Assembly: GCF_018881755.1 (NCBI RefSeq)
Contig: NZ_JACVPS010000003.1
Coordinates: forward strand, 62,001 to 126,000
Length of the DNA: 64,000 nucleotides
Direction of reading: 5' to 3'
Source of the DNA: Polynucleobacter finlandensis
GTDB lineage: Bacteria > Pseudomonadota > Gammaproteobacteria > Burkholderiales > Burkholderiaceae
Below are positions 17,848-28,040 of this stretch, one piece after another. The notes below the pieces were generated by a model, which was given only the letters and a program-made list of their open reading frames with translations, ran no database searches and had not been told where the DNA came from. The stretch's first letter is position 1. Every line of letters begins with the position of its first letter. Made by a program: the position numbers and the translations under genes.

Positions 17848-18805
17848 TGCCTTGAATCTGCGTATCTGCTGTTTTTGAATCAGAGCGCAATTGTCTAAAT
17901 AGCGCTAGTCTTTCTGGCGCTATTTCATTTCTAGCGACGGCATCTCGTACTGCGCAATCTGGTTCAGTTTCGTGCGCACAATTATGAAAGCGGCATTTTC
18001 CGATAAGTTCTTTGAACTCCCTAAAGGCATGCTCAAGTTCGCTGACTGACATGTGAGCTAATCCGAATTCCTGAAAGCCTGGTGAATCAATCAGAGCCCC
18101 GAGCTTGCCATGAGAATCTCTTCCCCATGCTTCGGGTAGTTCGAAGTAACGGCATGCTGTGGTGGTGTGTTTGCCAGTGTCTAAGCGTACTGAATACTCT
18201 TGTGTGATTGCGGCAGCATTCGGTACCCAGGCATTCAGGAGGCTCGACTTACCCATACCGGACTGCCCAACAAATACTGAAACTTTCCCTTGCAGAGCAG
18301 GGCGCAGCGCTTCAATAGAGGCAGGATCAAATTTTGCAGAAACTTCACTCACTGGATAGCCCATGCGGGCATAGGGCTCAATGATTTTGCGAGCATGAGC
18401 TAGGTTATCTGGCAGATCGCATTTATTGAGCAGAATATGCAAACCAATTTGATTGGTTTCAGCAGCAACTACGGCCCTTCCTAGTAGATCGGGGGAGAAA
18501 GCTGGCTGCGTAGCCAGCACTACTAATATTTGATCAACGTTAGAAGCGATTAATTTGCTCTTAAAGGCATCTGATCGATAGAGAAGATTTTCTCTAGGCT
18601 CGATACGAATAATGCGTGCTTGATCTGCCGAAGTCATCTCCAGCAACATGCGATCACCTACAGCACCGATGTGCTGCTTAGCTGGAGTGCTTACCTGAAT
18701 CAGTGGGCCATCAGGCGATTCATTGTCTTGGGTATCTTTCACCAAACGCTGCGCTAAATAATGTCTTCCATAAGAAGCCGTTAGTAGCGCGTGAAATTGC
18801 TCCAT
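17792..18805 (-). CDS. rsgA: ribosome small-subunit-dependent GTPase A
   Basis: This is a 337-residue circularly permuted GTPase. It has an N-terminal OB-fold region, then G4 (LNKCDLP) before G1 (GQSGMGKSSLLN) and G3 (DSPGFQEFG), the diagnostic permuted order. The C-terminal zinc motif is CRFHNCAHETEPDC. RsgA (YjeQ) checks and releases late 30S assembly factors such as RbfA. The final ~20 residues past the usual end are encoded opposite the CobD-like gene. It lies 6 bases after the M48 protease gene on the same strand. Confidence 0.95.
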   Translation of the reverse strand: MEQFHALLTASYGRHYLAQRLVKDTQDNESPDGPLIQVSTPAKQHIGAVGDRMLLEMTSADQARIIRIEPRENLLYRSDAFKSKLIASNVDQILVVLATQPAFSPDLLGRAVVAAETNQIGLHILLNKCDLPDNLAHARKIIEPYARMGYPVSEVSAKFDPASIEALRPALQGKVSVFVGQSGMGKSSLLNAWVPNAAAITQEYSVRLDTGKHTTTACRYFELPEAWGRDSHGKLGALIDSPGFQEFGLAHMSVSELEHAFREFKELIGKCRFHNCAHETEPDCAVRDAVARNEIAPERLALFRQLRSDSKTADTQIQGISQAKERWSALAIKPSKR

Positions 18806-18811
18806 GGATTT

Positions 18812-20062
18812 CTAGCTTTGACGTTGAAGATTGGCAATGCGTAGTGGTGCAGGAGGATGCGAGCTATAAAACGCGGTATAGATCGGATCGGGCGTCAAGG
18901 TAGAGGCATTATCTTGATAGAGTTTGACCAGTGCTGAGATCAGATCTTTAGCAGAAGATTTAGTCGCCGCAAAACCATCTGCTTCGTATTCATGTTTACG
19001 TGATGCAATGCTTGCCAATGGTGTGAAGAAGAAGCTGAACACTGGTGACACCAGCATAAAGAGTGCCAGCGCTAGGCCGCCGTTGTAACCATTCAAGTTT
19101 GGCATCACACCTAGGTCAGTATAAAACCATACCTGAGTGCTAATCCAACCCAATAAGGCGAACATCCCAAAGCTCAAGGCAAAGGACACCAATAAACGTT
19201 TACGAATGTGTTTGCACTTGAAGTGCCCGAGTTCGTGCGCTAAAACTGCCTCAACTTCACCGGGATTTAATTTTTCAATCAATGTGTCAAAGAACACAAT
19301 ACGCTTAGCTTTACCCATGCCCGCAAAGAATGCATTGCCATGAGCGCTACGCTTACTACCATCCATCACAAATAATCCCTGACTAGCAAACTCACAGCGA
19401 GCCAAGAGGGCCTCTATCTGAGTCTTTAGGGCACCATCCGGTAGAGGTTGGAATTTATTAAATAGAGGCGCGATGAAGCTAGGGAAAATCCACTGCATCA
19501 AGAGACTGAATACAGTCAATACAACCCACGCCCAAAGCCACCACAGATCGCCTGCTTTAGCCATCAAGCTCAGAATGACCCATAGCAATGGAATGCCAAT
19601 AGCAGCGCCAACTCCAAGGCCTTTAATCATATCGATAAAGAAGAGTTGTTTACCCATGCGATTAAACCCAAAGCGCTCTTCCAAATGAAATTGCTTGTAC
19701 CAAGAAAAAGGCAGGTCCACTATTCCGGAAATAATCGCAATCGATCCTAGGAGAGCGATTTGCTGGGTAATCCCATCGCCCAATAATTGCGAGAGGGAAA
19801 TGTTCAAAATCTGCAGGCCACCTAAAAGGGTGAAGCCAATTAAAATAATGGCGCTGACACCATTCTCTAAAACACCTAACCTTAATTTAGCGATGGTGTA
19901 GTCAGCCGCCTTTTGATGTTCGGCTAAAGTCACTTTTTCGGCGAACTCTGCTGGGACGCTATCGCGATGTTTGGCAACAAAGCGCATTTGACGTTGGGCT
20001 AACCAGTGGCGCAGGCCAAAGCTTGCAAGAAAGGCAATTAGAAAAGCAATTGTGAATGTCAT
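18812..20062 (-). CDS. M48-family (Ste24-like) membrane zinc protease
   Basis: This 416-residue membrane protein begins with a hydrophobic anchor and has several further hydrophobic segments. The zinc motif HELGH lies near residue 280 in [14 protein letters not shown], and a downstream glutamate ligand lies in [10 protein letters not shown]. Architecture and length match bacterial CAAX-protease-1/Ste24 homologues. In bacteria the likely role is membrane-protein quality control, since no prenylated CAAX substrates are expected. Its start codon is only 15 bases from that of divergent orn. Confidence 0.9.
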   Translation of the reverse strand: MTFTIAFLIAFLASFGLRHWLAQRQMRFVAKHRDSVPAEFAEKVTLAEHQKAADYTIAKLRLGVLENGVSAIILIGFTLLGGLQILNISLSQLLGDGITQQIALLGSIAIISGIVDLPFSWYKQFHLEERFGFNRMGKQLFFIDMIKGLGVGAAIGIPLLWVILSLMAKAGDLWWLWAWVVLTVFSLLMQWIFPSFIAPLFNKFQPLPDGALKTQIEALLARCEFASQGLFVMDGSKRSAHGNAFFAGMGKAKRIVFFDTLIEKLNPGEVEAVLAHELGHFKCKHIRKRLLVSFALSFGMFALLGWISTQVWFYTDLGVMPNLNGYNGGLALALFMLVSPVFSFFFTPLASIASRKHEYEADGFAATKSSAKDLISALVKLYQDNASTLTPDPIYTAFYSSHPPAPLRIANLQRQS

Positions 20063-20077
20063 GAGATCATTATAGTT

Positions 20078-20671
20078 ATGAGCGAAAAAACCAATACCCC
20101 GGACCCAAAGTCAGCACCTGCCAGCGAGAATCTGGTGTGGGTTGATATGGAAATGTCAGGTTTAGACCCAGAGTCTGAACGCATCCTAGAAATTGCCATC
20201 ATTGTGACGGATGCCCATCTCAATACGATTGCGACTGCCCCTGTTTGGGTGGTGCATCAAGAGGACACTTTGCTAGACGCCATGGATGCTTGGAATAAGG
20301 GTACCCATGGACGTTCGGGTTTGATTGATAAGGTCAAGACTGCCACCCAAGATGAGGTGACTGTAGAGGCTGAATGTATTGCTTTTTTGAAGCAGTACGT
20401 TAAAGCTGGCGTTGCGCCAATGTGTGGCAATACGATTGGCCAAGACCGCCGCTTCATGGCTAAGTACATGCCCAAATTAGAGGCGTACTTTCATTATCGA
20501 AATATTGATGTTTCGACCTTGAAAGAACTCTGCAAACGTTGGCATCCCGAGTTAGTGAAGGGTTTCACCAAGAAACAAGCGCATACGGCATTGGCTGACA
20601 TCGAAGAATCCATTGAAGAGCTCAAGTACTACCGAGACAAATTCATCGTCCCATTGCCAGAGCAAGCTTAA
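20078..20671 (+). CDS. orn: oligoribonuclease
   Basis: This 197-residue DEDDh 3'-5' exonuclease starts with a short Pro/Ser-rich extension and then [23 protein letters not shown] (the Asp-x-Glu pair). It also has HKR-like RRFMAKYMP and a C-terminal [18 protein letters not shown] with the catalytic His and Asp. Orn degrades 2-5-nucleotide RNAs and pGpG, the last step of mRNA and c-di-GMP turnover. Its 3' end overlaps that of convergent mog by 4 bp. Confidence 0.96.
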   Translation: MSEKTNTPDPKSAPASENLVWVDMEMSGLDPESERILEIAIIVTDAHLNTIATAPVWVVHQEDTLLDAMDAWNKGTHGRSGLIDKVKTATQDEVTVEAECIAFLKQYVKAGVAPMCGNTIGQDRRFMAKYMPKLEAYFHYRNIDVSTLKELCKRWHPELVKGFTKKQAHTALADIEESIEELKYYRDKFIVPLPEQA

Positions 20672-21294
20672 GATTTCTGAATAGCGCTTTTGGGTCTAAA
20701 GACTTTGATGATGGATTCATTGGTTTCGATGTACGGCCCACCAATGAGATCAATGCAGTAAGGAACGGCAGCAAAGATACCGGGAACGATGGATTTTCCA
20801 TCCGCATCTTTCAGCCCTTCAAGCGTTTCAGCAATCGCTTTTGGTTGTCCGGGCAAATTAATAATGAGAGCAGCATGCCCTTCAATTTCGCGAAGAACAG
20901 CAGTTTGGCGCGATAAAATCGCTGTCGGCACAAATCGTAGGCTAATTTGACGCATTTGCTCACCAAAGCCAGGCATTTCCCGTGTTCCGGCATCTAAGGT
21001 GGCTTCTGGGGTGACATCTCTGCGGGATGGCCCAGTCCCCCCAGTAGTTAATACCAAGTCACATCCCAAATCATCCACAAGCTCCACAATCGTCTCAGTG
21101 ATGATTTCTTGCTCGTCAGCTATGAGGCGCTCATGGAAGACGCAAGGCGTGCTGATAGCGCTCATTAACCAGCTTTGCAGGGCAGGAATGCCTTCGTCGC
21201 TATAGACGCCCTTGCTCGCTCGGTCAGAGATGGAGATCAGACCAATTTTGATTTCATTTGGAGTATTGCGCTTCCAAGCTTCGGTATGCTTCAT
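20668..21294 (-). CDS. mog: molybdopterin adenylyltransferase
   Basis: This is a 208-residue MoaB/Mog-type protein. [19 protein letters not shown] near the N terminus and the molybdopterin-binding [17 protein letters not shown] are typical of Mog. It adenylylates molybdopterin before molybdate insertion by MoeA, whose gene lies about 7 kb away in this window (28041-29357), separate from mog. Length slightly exceeds E. coli Mog. It is convergent with orn with a 4-bp overlap of stop regions. Confidence 0.88.
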   Translation of the reverse strand: MKHTEAWKRNTPNEIKIGLISISDRASKGVYSDEGIPALQSWLMSAISTPCVFHERLIADEQEIITETIVELVDDLGCDLVLTTGGTGPSRRDVTPEATLDAGTREMPGFGEQMRQISLRFVPTAILSRQTAVLREIEGHAALIINLPGQPKAIAETLEGLKDADGKSIVPGIFAAVPYCIDLIGGPYIETNESIIKVFRPKSAIQKS

Positions 21295-21320
21295 GCTTCT
21301 ATTCTAGCTATTATTAGGGC

Positions 21321-22667
21321 ATGTTTACTTACACATCACATCAGTTCACAGAAATCATTGATTTCATGCTTTCAGAGGCCCGTAAGCGGGGTGCTTCCGA
21401 CGCTATTGCGGAAATTTCAGAGGGCCAAGGCCTCTCTGTCACAGTTCGCAAAGGCGAAGTGGAGACCATCGAGCAAAGTCTCGATAAACAGGTGGGCGTT
21501 ACTGTTTTTTTGGGGCACCGCCGTGGCAATGCCAGTACCAGCGATTTTTCTAAACATTCCTTAAAAGCGACAGTTGAGGCTGCGTACCATATTGCCCAAC
21601 ATACAGCCGAGGATGATTGCGCTGGTCCTGCAGAAGTTGAGCTTTTAGAGAAGCATCCCTTAGATCTCGATTTATTCCATCCGTGGTTATTGGACACTGA
21701 GCAGGCGGTAGATATTGCACGCACTGCTGAAGGCGCAGCATTTGCCGTCAGTAAACAAATTAAAAATAGTGATGGCGCTTCAGTATCTGCGCATCATGCG
21801 CATTTCATGATGGGCACCACTCACGGGTTTATGGGTGGCTATCCTTTTTCTAGGCACTATATTTCCTGTGCACCAATTGCCAGTGAGGGTGGAAAAAAAT
21901 CCGCCATGCAGCGCGATGATTGGTATTCCAGTTCACGAATCCCGGAAGAACTTGCAGATCCTGCTGCCATTGGAAAGTATGCTGCGCAACGTGCACTATC
22001 AAGACTTAAAGCTCGATCCCTGACAACCCGTCGCTGCCCAGTTATTTTTGAAGCACCCTTGGCTGCGGGCATATTGGGCGGTCTAGTGCAGGCAGTATCT
22101 GGTGGATCTTTGTATCGCCGCTCCAGCTTTTTATTGGATAGTCTTGGTACGCAAGTGTTACCTAAGCATGTAAGTTTGTTTGAGAATCCTCACATGAAAT
22201 CGATGACGGGTAGCGCTCCTTTTGATGAGGAAGGGGTCAAGACTGCGGCCCGCACTGTTGTGGATAAAGGCATTCTAGAAGGCTACTTTTTGTCCACATA
22301 CTCCGCTCGTAAGTTAGGCATGAAAACCACTGGTAATGCGGGTGGGTCTCACCATTTGACTTTAGAGAGTACAAAAACTCCCAAGGGTGGCTTACCAGCA
22401 CTCCTAAAGGCAATGGGAACAGGTTTATTAGTCACCGAGTTAATGGGGCAGGGCGTGAACTATGTCACTGGCGATTATTCGCGTGGCGCTTTTGGTTATT
22501 GGGTAGAGAATGGCGAAATTCAGTATCCAGTTGAAGAAGTCACTATTGCTGGAAACTTAAAAGACATGTTGCTCAATATTGAGTTAATTGGTGGCGATAC
22601 CCTGATTCGCGGAACCAAGGAAACCGGCTCAATCTTGATTAGATCTATGACGGTGGGCGGTAAATAG
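21321..22667 (+). CDS. pmbA: TldD/PmbA-family metalloprotease PmbA
   Basis: This is a 448-residue PmbA (TldE). The N-terminal domain has DAIAEISEGQGLSVTVRKGEVETIE and KQVGVTVFLGHRRGNASTSDFS, and the C-terminal half has the YSARKLGMKTTGNAGGSH and GVNYVTGDYSRGAFGYWVENGEIQ signatures. With TldD it proteolytically matures peptides such as microcins and CcdA. TldD itself is not in the window. Divergent from mog across a 26-base gap, so both promoters must be compact or lie within coding sequence. Confidence 0.94.
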   Translation: MFTYTSHQFTEIIDFMLSEARKRGASDAIAEISEGQGLSVTVRKGEVETIEQSLDKQVGVTVFLGHRRGNASTSDFSKHSLKATVEAAYHIAQHTAEDDCAGPAEVELLEKHPLDLDLFHPWLLDTEQAVDIARTAEGAAFAVSKQIKNSDGASVSAHHAHFMMGTTHGFMGGYPFSRHYISCAPIASEGGKKSAMQRDDWYSSSRIPEELADPAAIGKYAAQRALSRLKARSLTTRRCPVIFEAPLAAGILGGLVQAVSGGSLYRRSSFLLDSLGTQVLPKHVSLFENPHMKSMTGSAPFDEEGVKTAARTVVDKGILEGYFLSTYSARKLGMKTTGNAGGSHHLTLESTKTPKGGLPALLKAMGTGLLVTELMGQGVNYVTGDYSRGAFGYWVENGEIQYPVEEVTIAGNLKDMLLNIELIGGDTLIRGTKETGSILIRSMTVGGK

Positions 22668-22728
22668 TCCAGCGATTTGGAATAGATATACTTTTAGAAC
22701 TTCATCAGAAAAGTTAAGGGAGATCAGT

Positions 22729-23811
22729 ATGCAAAGACGTTCCTTTTTAAAGAAGGCCACTTTAGGAGCTGGCGCTGCTGCTTTAGCCGCCCCTGCGCTT
22801 GGACAAAGCTTGCCGACGCTAAATTGGCGTTTAGTTTCCAGTTTTCCTAAATCTTTAGATACCTTATATGGCACGCCAGAGGTTTTTGCTAATTCTTTGC
22901 GCAAGGCAACGGATGGCAAATTTAATATCAAAGTGTTTGCAGCTGGTGAAGTCGTGCCTGCGCTTCAGGTGTTAGATGCCGTTCAAAATGGCACTGTCGA
23001 GTGTGGACATACTGCAAGCTATTACTACCTTGGTAAAAATAGCGCATTCATTTTTGATACCGCAGCACCATTTGGTATGACAGCTCGTCAGCAAACTGCT
23101 TGGATGCTGCAGGGTAATGGCATGAAGTTGATACGTGAGCTATATGCCAGTTATAACTTGGTGAACTTTCTGGGCGGTCAGACTGGTACTCAAATGGGTG
23201 GCTGGTTCCGTAAAGAAATTAAATCACCTGAAGATTTCAAAGGCCTCAAATTTCGTATTGCTGGGTTTGCCGGCCAGGTTTTAGCTAAGCTCGGCGTGGT
23301 ACCTCAGCAACTACCGGCTGGTGAGATTTATTCAGCGCTTGAAAAAGGCACGATTGATGCTGCTGAGTTTGTGGGCCCATACGATGATGAAAAGCTAGGC
23401 TTGGCTAAAGTAGCTAAGAACTATTACTACCCAGCTTGGTGGGAAGGAAGTGCGGCGCTTTCATTCTTGGTCAATAAGAAGAAGTGGGATGAACTGCCAC
23501 CTTCATATCAGGCAGCTTGGGAAGCGGCATGCTTTGAGGCGCATACCGATATGTGCGCCAAGTACGATGCGCTCAATCCACCGGCCCTGCAACGGCTTGT
23601 TCAGAATGGAGCGGTATTACGCAAATTCAATACCTCAGTAATGGATGCTTGTTTTAAGGCTTCGCAAGAAACCTATGCCGAAGAGTCCGCCAAGAACCCG
23701 CAGTTCAAAAAGATCTTTGAAGACTACCGAGCCTTCAGAAATATGGAAGCGCAGTGGTTTGGTTTAGCAGAGCAAGCGTTTGCGCAATATAGCTTTAGCA
23801 AGAAACTTTGA
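22729..23811 (+). CDS. TRAP-type substrate-binding protein (DctP family), Tat-exported
   Basis: This 360-residue periplasmic binding protein begins MQRRSFLKKATLGAGAAALA, a twin-arginine signal ending near ALGQS. The DctP fold shows in FRIAGFAGQVLAKLGVVPQQLPAGEIYSALEKGTIDAAEFVGPYDDEKLGL, with the conserved substrate-carboxylate Arg in KFRIAG. The set resembles the mannitol/chloroaromatic and alpha-keto-acid subgroups. The TRAP membrane subunits DctQ and DctM are not adjacent, so it is an orphan binding protein here. GGGAG lies 6-10 bases before the ATG, and a terminator follows. Confidence 0.9.
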   Translation: MQRRSFLKKATLGAGAAALAAPALGQSLPTLNWRLVSSFPKSLDTLYGTPEVFANSLRKATDGKFNIKVFAAGEVVPALQVLDAVQNGTVECGHTASYYYLGKNSAFIFDTAAPFGMTARQQTAWMLQGNGMKLIRELYASYNLVNFLGGQTGTQMGGWFRKEIKSPEDFKGLKFRIAGFAGQVLAKLGVVPQQLPAGEIYSALEKGTIDAAEFVGPYDDEKLGLAKVAKNYYYPAWWEGSAALSFLVNKKKWDELPPSYQAAWEAACFEAHTDMCAKYDALNPPALQRLVQNGAVLRKFNTSVMDACFKASQETYAEESAKNPQFKKIFEDYRAFRNMEAQWFGLAEQAFAQYSFSKKL

Positions 23812-23834
23812 TCAATATATTTTTTTGGTGAAAT

Positions 23835-23860
23835 AAAAAGGGCTCCTAAGAGCCCTTTTT
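23835..23860. terminator. bidirectional intrinsic terminator
   Basis: A perfect 11-bp stem (AAAAAGGGCTC 23835-23845 with GAGCCCTTTTT 23850-23860) with a 4-base loop lies between the convergent TRAP-binding-protein and folA genes. A and T runs on both sides make it usable in both directions. Confidence 0.88.
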
Positions 23861-23862
23861 AT

Positions 23863-24351
23863 TTATTTTCGTTCAAGTTTTAGAAAATGAAAAGAGATGT
23901 CGCCTTCACTGCCCGGCGTTCGTTCTATCTCTTGCCATTCGGATGGATTAGGCACTTCAAAGAAGGTGTCACCACCTTCTACATCAATATCAATCTCGGT
24001 AAGATAAAGGCAATCTGCTTTTTTAAAGCCTTGCGTAAAAAGTTGCTCACCACCGATCACAAAAACACGGGGAAATTCACTTAAGCGATTGAGTGCCTCA
24101 TCGAGTGAGCCTGCTAATTCTGCGCCGGTTAATTGAAGGTCTGGGTTTCTACTCACAACAATATTGCGTCTACCAGGGAGGGGGCGGCCAATGGACTCCC
24201 AGGTCTTGCGGCCCATGATGACAGGGTGTCCCATGGTGACGCGCTTGAAGAATTGCAAATCTGCAGAAATCTTCCAAGGCATTTGGTTGTCGCGACCAAT
24301 GACATGATTGCGCGAGCGCGCCACAATCATCGAGATAGCAGGTTGTGTCAT
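23863..24351 (-). CDS. folA: dihydrofolate reductase
   Basis: This is a 162-residue type I DHFR: MIVARSRNHVIGRDNQMPW (Met20-loop equivalent), the NADPH-binding GRKTWESIGRPLPGRRNIVVSR and a C-terminal VIGGEQLF. It regenerates tetrahydrofolate after the thymidylate synthase reaction, and thyA lies immediately upstream on the same strand, 15 bases away, forming a thyA-folA operon. Confidence 0.96.
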   Translation of the reverse strand: MTQPAISMIVARSRNHVIGRDNQMPWKISADLQFFKRVTMGHPVIMGRKTWESIGRPLPGRRNIVVSRNPDLQLTGAELAGSLDEALNRLSEFPRVFVIGGEQLFTQGFKKADCLYLTEIDIDVEGGDTFFEVPNPSEWQEIERTPGSEGDISFHFLKLERK

Positions 24352-24366
24352 GACTAGCTGAGTTTC

Positions 24367-25161
24367 TTAAATAGCTACTGGAGCTTTAATGTGTGGGTGA
24401 GATTCATAGCCGGCAATCTCAAAATCTTCAAACTCATAGTCAAATAGCGAGTCTGGTTTACGAAGAATTTTGAGTTTAGGTAGTGGATAAAAATCCCTGG
24501 AGAGCTGAAGATCTACTTGCTCTAAATGGTTGCTGTATAGATGACAATCACCACCAGTCCAAATGAAGTCGCCAACCTCTAAGTTGCATTGCTGGGCGAC
24601 CATATGCGTTAACAAGGCATAGCTAGCGATATTGAAGGGTACGCCGAGGAAAATATCTGCACTGCGTTGGTAGAGCTGGCAAGAGAGCTTGCCATCGGCC
24701 ACATAAAACTGAAAGAAGGCATGACAAGGTGCCAAGGCCATGCGAGGAATATCAGCAACGTTCCATGCCGACACAATAATGCGGCGTGAATCTGGATTTT
24801 TCTTAATCGTTTCCAGAATCTCAGAGATTTGATCAATATGCTGACCATTGGGTGCAGGCCAAGAGCGCCATTGGTAGCCATAGATAGGGCCGAGATCTCC
24901 ATCTGGAGCAGCCCATTCATTCCAAATGGAAACACCACGTTCTTTTAGCCAATTATTGTCAGTACTGCCTTTGAGAAACCACAATAATTCATAAATGATG
25001 GATTTGAGGTGAAGCTTCTTGGTCGTGACCATCGGAAAGCCATCCGCCAAATTGAAGCGCATTTGATGCCCAAATACGGACAGCGTGCCAGTACCCGTTC
25101 TATCTGACTTTTTAACGCCCTTGGCTAGGACTTCCTTCATGAGATCGTGATATTGGTGCAT
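24367..25161 (-). CDS. thyA: thymidylate synthase
   Basis: This is a 264-residue ThyA, the same length as the E. coli enzyme. It has the phosphate-binding [16 protein letters not shown], the catalytic cysteine in [12 protein letters not shown] (Cys146), and the DVNGGD-like stretch [17 protein letters not shown]. It converts dUMP to dTMP with methylene-tetrahydrofolate. It is the first gene of a thyA-folA operon. The 35 bases separating it from the reductase gene upstream contain no obvious terminator. Confidence 0.97.
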   Translation of the reverse strand: MHQYHDLMKEVLAKGVKKSDRTGTGTLSVFGHQMRFNLADGFPMVTTKKLHLKSIIYELLWFLKGSTDNNWLKERGVSIWNEWAAPDGDLGPIYGYQWRSWPAPNGQHIDQISEILETIKKNPDSRRIIVSAWNVADIPRMALAPCHAFFQFYVADGKLSCQLYQRSADIFLGVPFNIASYALLTHMVAQQCNLEVGDFIWTGGDCHLYSNHLEQVDLQLSRDFYPLPKLKILRKPDSLFDYEFEDFEIAGYESHPHIKAPVAI

Positions 25162-25196
25162 AAATATTGTCTAAAGGTAAATGATGTAGATAGAGC

Positions 25197-26240
25197 TTAC
25201 TCGAATGTAGGACTTTTTACCCCAAGTGCTTTATGAAGCTTGGGGGAGGTGGTGGTGTATTGCAGTTGAATCTGTTTCTCAGGGTGAAGATATTCAGCGG
25301 CTGCAAAGGCTGCCAGTGCTGCCTCATGAAAGCCAGACAAAATAAGCTTCTTTTTCCCCGGGTAGATATTGATATCACCCACTGCATAAATTCCGAGGGT
25401 GCCAGTTTGAAAGGTGGCGGTATTGACGGTGATTTGTTTGCGATCGATCTCCAGACCCCAGTCCACAATAGGACCCAATTTTGGAGATAAGCCAAAAAAT
25501 ACCAATACATCGTCCACTGGTATTTGGTGGGTATTGCCATCAATATCAGCCACACTCACTTCGCTCAGGCGATCATTGAGAACTTCGTAGCCAGTAGGTT
25601 GCCCAACGATGAACTCCATCGCATGTGTGGCGCAAAGTTCGCGCATTCTGGTAATCGATTTTGGTGCCGCTTTGAAGTCATCTCTGCGATGAATCAGAAC
25701 AACGCTTTTAGCCTTGCCAACAAAATGCAGCGCCCAATCTAGGGCTGAGTCACCGCCACCAAAAATCACAATACGTTTGTCTTGAAATCGTTCTGGATCT
25801 TTGACGCTATAAAAAAGTTGTTTTCCCTCAAAAGCCTCAATGCCATCTAACTTAAGGGTGCGAGGCTGAAAGGCGCCAACACCAGCTGCAATGAAAACTG
25901 TTCTGCTGATGAATTCTTTACCAAGTGAGGTGACTAGTTTGAGACGGCCATCCTCTTGTTGCTCAAGAGATATGACTTCTTGCCCCAGATGAAATTGTGC
26001 GTTAAATGGCTCAATTTGCTTAAGCAGGTTATTGGTGAGCTCTTGCCCTGTACATACCGGTATTGCTGGGATGTCGTAGATCGGCTTATCGGGATACAGT
26101 TCTACGCATTGACCACCCGGTAATGGTAGCGAGTCAATCACGTGTGCTTTGATTTCTAGAAGGCCTAGTTCAAAGACCTGAAAGAGACCTACTGGACCGG
26201 CGCCAATAATGACTGCGTCGGTTTCAATAGGCTGTTGCAA
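25197..26240 (-). CDS. thioredoxin-reductase-like ferredoxin-NADP+ reductase
   Basis: A 347-residue two-dinucleotide-domain flavoprotein. The FAD motif GAGPVG is at residues 13-18, followed by [13 protein letters not shown] central NADPH motif [10 protein letters not shown] comes next and a C-terminal FAD element is YAVGDI. It lacks the CxxC redox pair of thioredoxin reductase at the expected position, which matches the TrxR-like FNR family (YumC type). It follows fdxA by 19 bases on the same strand, so the ferredoxin is its likely partner. Confidence 0.88.
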   Translation of the reverse strand: MQQPIETDAVIIGAGPVGLFQVFELGLLEIKAHVIDSLPLPGGQCVELYPDKPIYDIPAIPVCTGQELTNNLLKQIEPFNAQFHLGQEVISLEQQEDGRLKLVTSLGKEFISRTVFIAAGVGAFQPRTLKLDGIEAFEGKQLFYSVKDPERFQDKRIVIFGGGDSALDWALHFVGKAKSVVLIHRRDDFKAAPKSITRMRELCATHAMEFIVGQPTGYEVLNDRLSEVSVADIDGNTHQIPVDDVLVFFGLSPKLGPIVDWGLEIDRKQITVNTATFQTGTLGIYAVGDINIYPGKKKLILSGFHEAALAAFAAAEYLHPEKQIQLQYTTTSPKLHKALGVKSPTFE

Positions 26241-26259
26241 TGCTAAATCTCTTGGCTAA

Positions 26260-26583
26260 TTACTTAGCTAGTTGATCAAGCTTGTTTTTAACATCTTTCC
26301 ACTCATCCGCATCCGGCAATGCAGCTTTGGATTTGGTGATAGAGGTAAACGATGGGGACAAGTCGGCATTGAGCTTGATGAAATCTTGTTGGTCGCCAGG
26401 AACATCATCTTCTGCATAGATGGCATTTACGGGACATTCTGGAACGCACACGGCACAGTCAATGCACTCGTCTGGGTCAATCACTAAAAAATTAGGACCT
26501 TCGCGGAAGCAGTCAACGGGGCAAACGTCAACGCAGTCAGTGTATTTGCAGCGGATACAGGATTCAGTAACAACGTAAGTCAT
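26260..26583 (-). CDS. fdxA: 7Fe ferredoxin (3Fe-4S/4Fe-4S)
   Basis: This 107-residue ferredoxin has Cys9, Cys17 and Cys21 for the 3Fe-4S cluster (Cys12 sits between) and a classical Cys40-x2-Cys43-x2-Cys46-x3-Cys50-Pro motif for the 4Fe-4S cluster, with the remaining ligands swapped between clusters as in Azotobacter FdI. The C-terminal extension (residues 60-107) is standard for the FdxA family. It is the leading gene of a two-gene operon with the ferredoxin reductase and divergent from the dehydrogenase at 26705. Confidence 0.93.
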   Translation of the reverse strand: MTYVVTESCIRCKYTDCVDVCPVDCFREGPNFLVIDPDECIDCAVCVPECPVNAIYAEDDVPGDQQDFIKLNADLSPSFTSITKSKAALPDADEWKDVKNKLDQLAK

Positions 26584-26704
26584 GATGTTTTTGGATTAAG
26601 GGCCCGCGAGTTGCATGGGCTAGTATTTATAAAAGTTCAATTTTAGCCGAATTAGCCTGTTTTTCAGGCAAAAGCTGCAATTTACTTAAGGTAAAGTTCC
26701 AGAC

Positions 26705-27718
26705 ATGACTATTTCAACAAATACCCAATCTATGACCAATAAACCCAAAATTTTGGTGGCCAGAGCCATATTCCCTGAGGCGCTTGCTAAATTGGAGGAA
26801 TCCTTTGAAGTTCGATCAAACCAATCTGACCAAATTTTTACGCCTGCAGAGCTACAAAAGGAGCTTGCTGGAGTTGTAGGGGCTTTAGTAACGGGGAGCG
26901 AAAGAATTGATGCCAATGCCTTATCGGCAGCAAATGGTTTAAAGGTAGTGGCTAATATTTCTGTTGGCTATAACAATTTTGATGTGACGGCTATGAGCGC
27001 TGCTGGAGTGATAGCAACCAACACACCAGATGTATTAACCGATACCACTGCTGATTTTGGCTTTGCTCTTTTAATGGCAACAGCGCGTCGCATCACCGAG
27101 TCTGAACATTGGATTCGTGCTGGTAAATGGGATCAGTGGTCGATTGTGAATAATCCTCTAGGGATGGATTTGCATCACAGTACGCTAGGCATTATTGGCA
27201 TGGGACGCATTGGTCAAGGCATTGCAAAGCGAGCATTAGGTTTTGGAATGAAAGTGATTTATCACAATCGCAGCCGCCTCTCCGAGGTAGATGAAAAGGC
27301 ATGTGGCGCAAGTTATGTCTCTAAGGAAGATTTATTGCGTAATGCAGATCATGTGGTTTTGGTTTTGCCTTACACCGCTGAAAATCATCATACGATTGGC
27401 GCAAAAGAAATTGCCTTGATGAAACCGACTGCAACCCTTGTCAATATTGCGCGCGGGGGGATTGTGGATGATCTGGCTTTGGCTCAAGCCTTAAAAGCAG
27501 GAACCATTTTTGCTGCCGGCTTGGATGTGTTTGAGGGCGAACCCAAAGTCAATCCAGAGTTACTAAAATTGAGTAATGTTGTCTTGGCTCCGCATATTGC
27601 AAGTGCAACTGAAACAACACGTAGAGCAATGGTTGATCTTGCGATTGAAAATTTACGTGCTGCTCTCGATGGCAAGACGCCACCAAGTTTAATTAATAAG
27701 GAATTATTTAAGGCTTAG
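26705..27718 (+). CDS. D-2-hydroxyacid dehydrogenase (glyoxylate/hydroxypyruvate reductase type)
   Basis: This is a 337-residue NAD(P)-dependent enzyme. It has the nucleotide-binding GMGRIGQG near residues 164-171, the catalytic Arg in NIARGGIVDD, a Glu in DVFEGEPKVNPEL and the catalytic His in APHIASAT. This pattern fits GhrB/glyoxylate reductases. Substrate preference is not visible. An in-frame ATG 27 bases later (MTNKPKIL) is a possible alternative start. The gene ends 18 bases before the convergent membrane-protein gene, with a strong hairpin at the junction. Confidence 0.85.
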   Translation: MTISTNTQSMTNKPKILVARAIFPEALAKLEESFEVRSNQSDQIFTPAELQKELAGVVGALVTGSERIDANALSAANGLKVVANISVGYNNFDVTAMSAAGVIATNTPDVLTDTTADFGFALLMATARRITESEHWIRAGKWDQWSIVNNPLGMDLHHSTLGIIGMGRIGQGIAKRALGFGMKVIYHNRSRLSEVDEKACGASYVSKEDLLRNADHVVLVLPYTAENHHTIGAKEIALMKPTATLVNIARGGIVDDLALAQALKAGTIFAAGLDVFEGEPKVNPELLKLSNVVLAPHIASATETTRRAMVDLAIENLRAALDGKTPPSLINKELFKA

Positions 27719-27726
27719 AGAACTAA

Positions 27727-27752
27727 AAATTGAAACTACTCAGTTTCAATTT
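27727..27752. terminator. perfect hairpin between convergent genes
   Basis: An 11-bp perfect stem (AAATTGAAACT 27727-27737 with AGTTTCAATTT 27742-27752) encloses a 4-base loop. It sits just after the dehydrogenase stop and overlaps the last codons of the minus-strand membrane gene. It is AT-rich and has a poor T tail on the plus strand, so terminator strength is uncertain. Confidence 0.5.
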
Positions 27753-28029
27753 CTTCGTGAAGTTCTTTGATTGCGATTTCAATACCACCAAAGGTATCTG
27801 CAACCCAGTTGTAGACCTTGCATGCAATCCACAGCAAACCAAAGCCAAGCAAGGCATTGAGGATGAGTGCAGAAAGCACGGTAAATCCAGGGATCGCACC
27901 ATCTCGAATGAAGGCTACAAAGAGAGCCAACAAAACAATTGGAACAGAAAAACATAGATAAACCAAAACGAGTGTTTTGGCGGTGTGCATTGGGTCTAGG
28001 AAGACGATTTCTTTTTTGCTAAGTTTCAT
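27736..28029 (-). CDS. small two-TM membrane protein at the end of the moa-mob-moe operon
   Basis: A protein of about 97 residues starting MKLSKKEIVF (ATG at 28029; a TTG three codons earlier is the alternative). Two hydrophobic segments follow: LVLVYLCFSVPIVLLALFV and VLSALILNALLGFGLLWIA. The tail is acidic and amphipathic (IAIKELHEEIETE). I do not recognise the family with certainty. It starts about 11 bases after the moeA stop on the same strand, which makes it the last gene of the molybdenum-cofactor operon by position; no functional link is shown. Confidence 0.72.
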   Translation of the reverse strand: MKLSKKEIVFLDPMHTAKTLVLVYLCFSVPIVLLALFVAFIRDGAIPGFTVLSALILNALLGFGLLWIACKVYNWVADTFGGIEIAIKELHEEIETE

Positions 28030-28040
28030 GAGGAACAATC

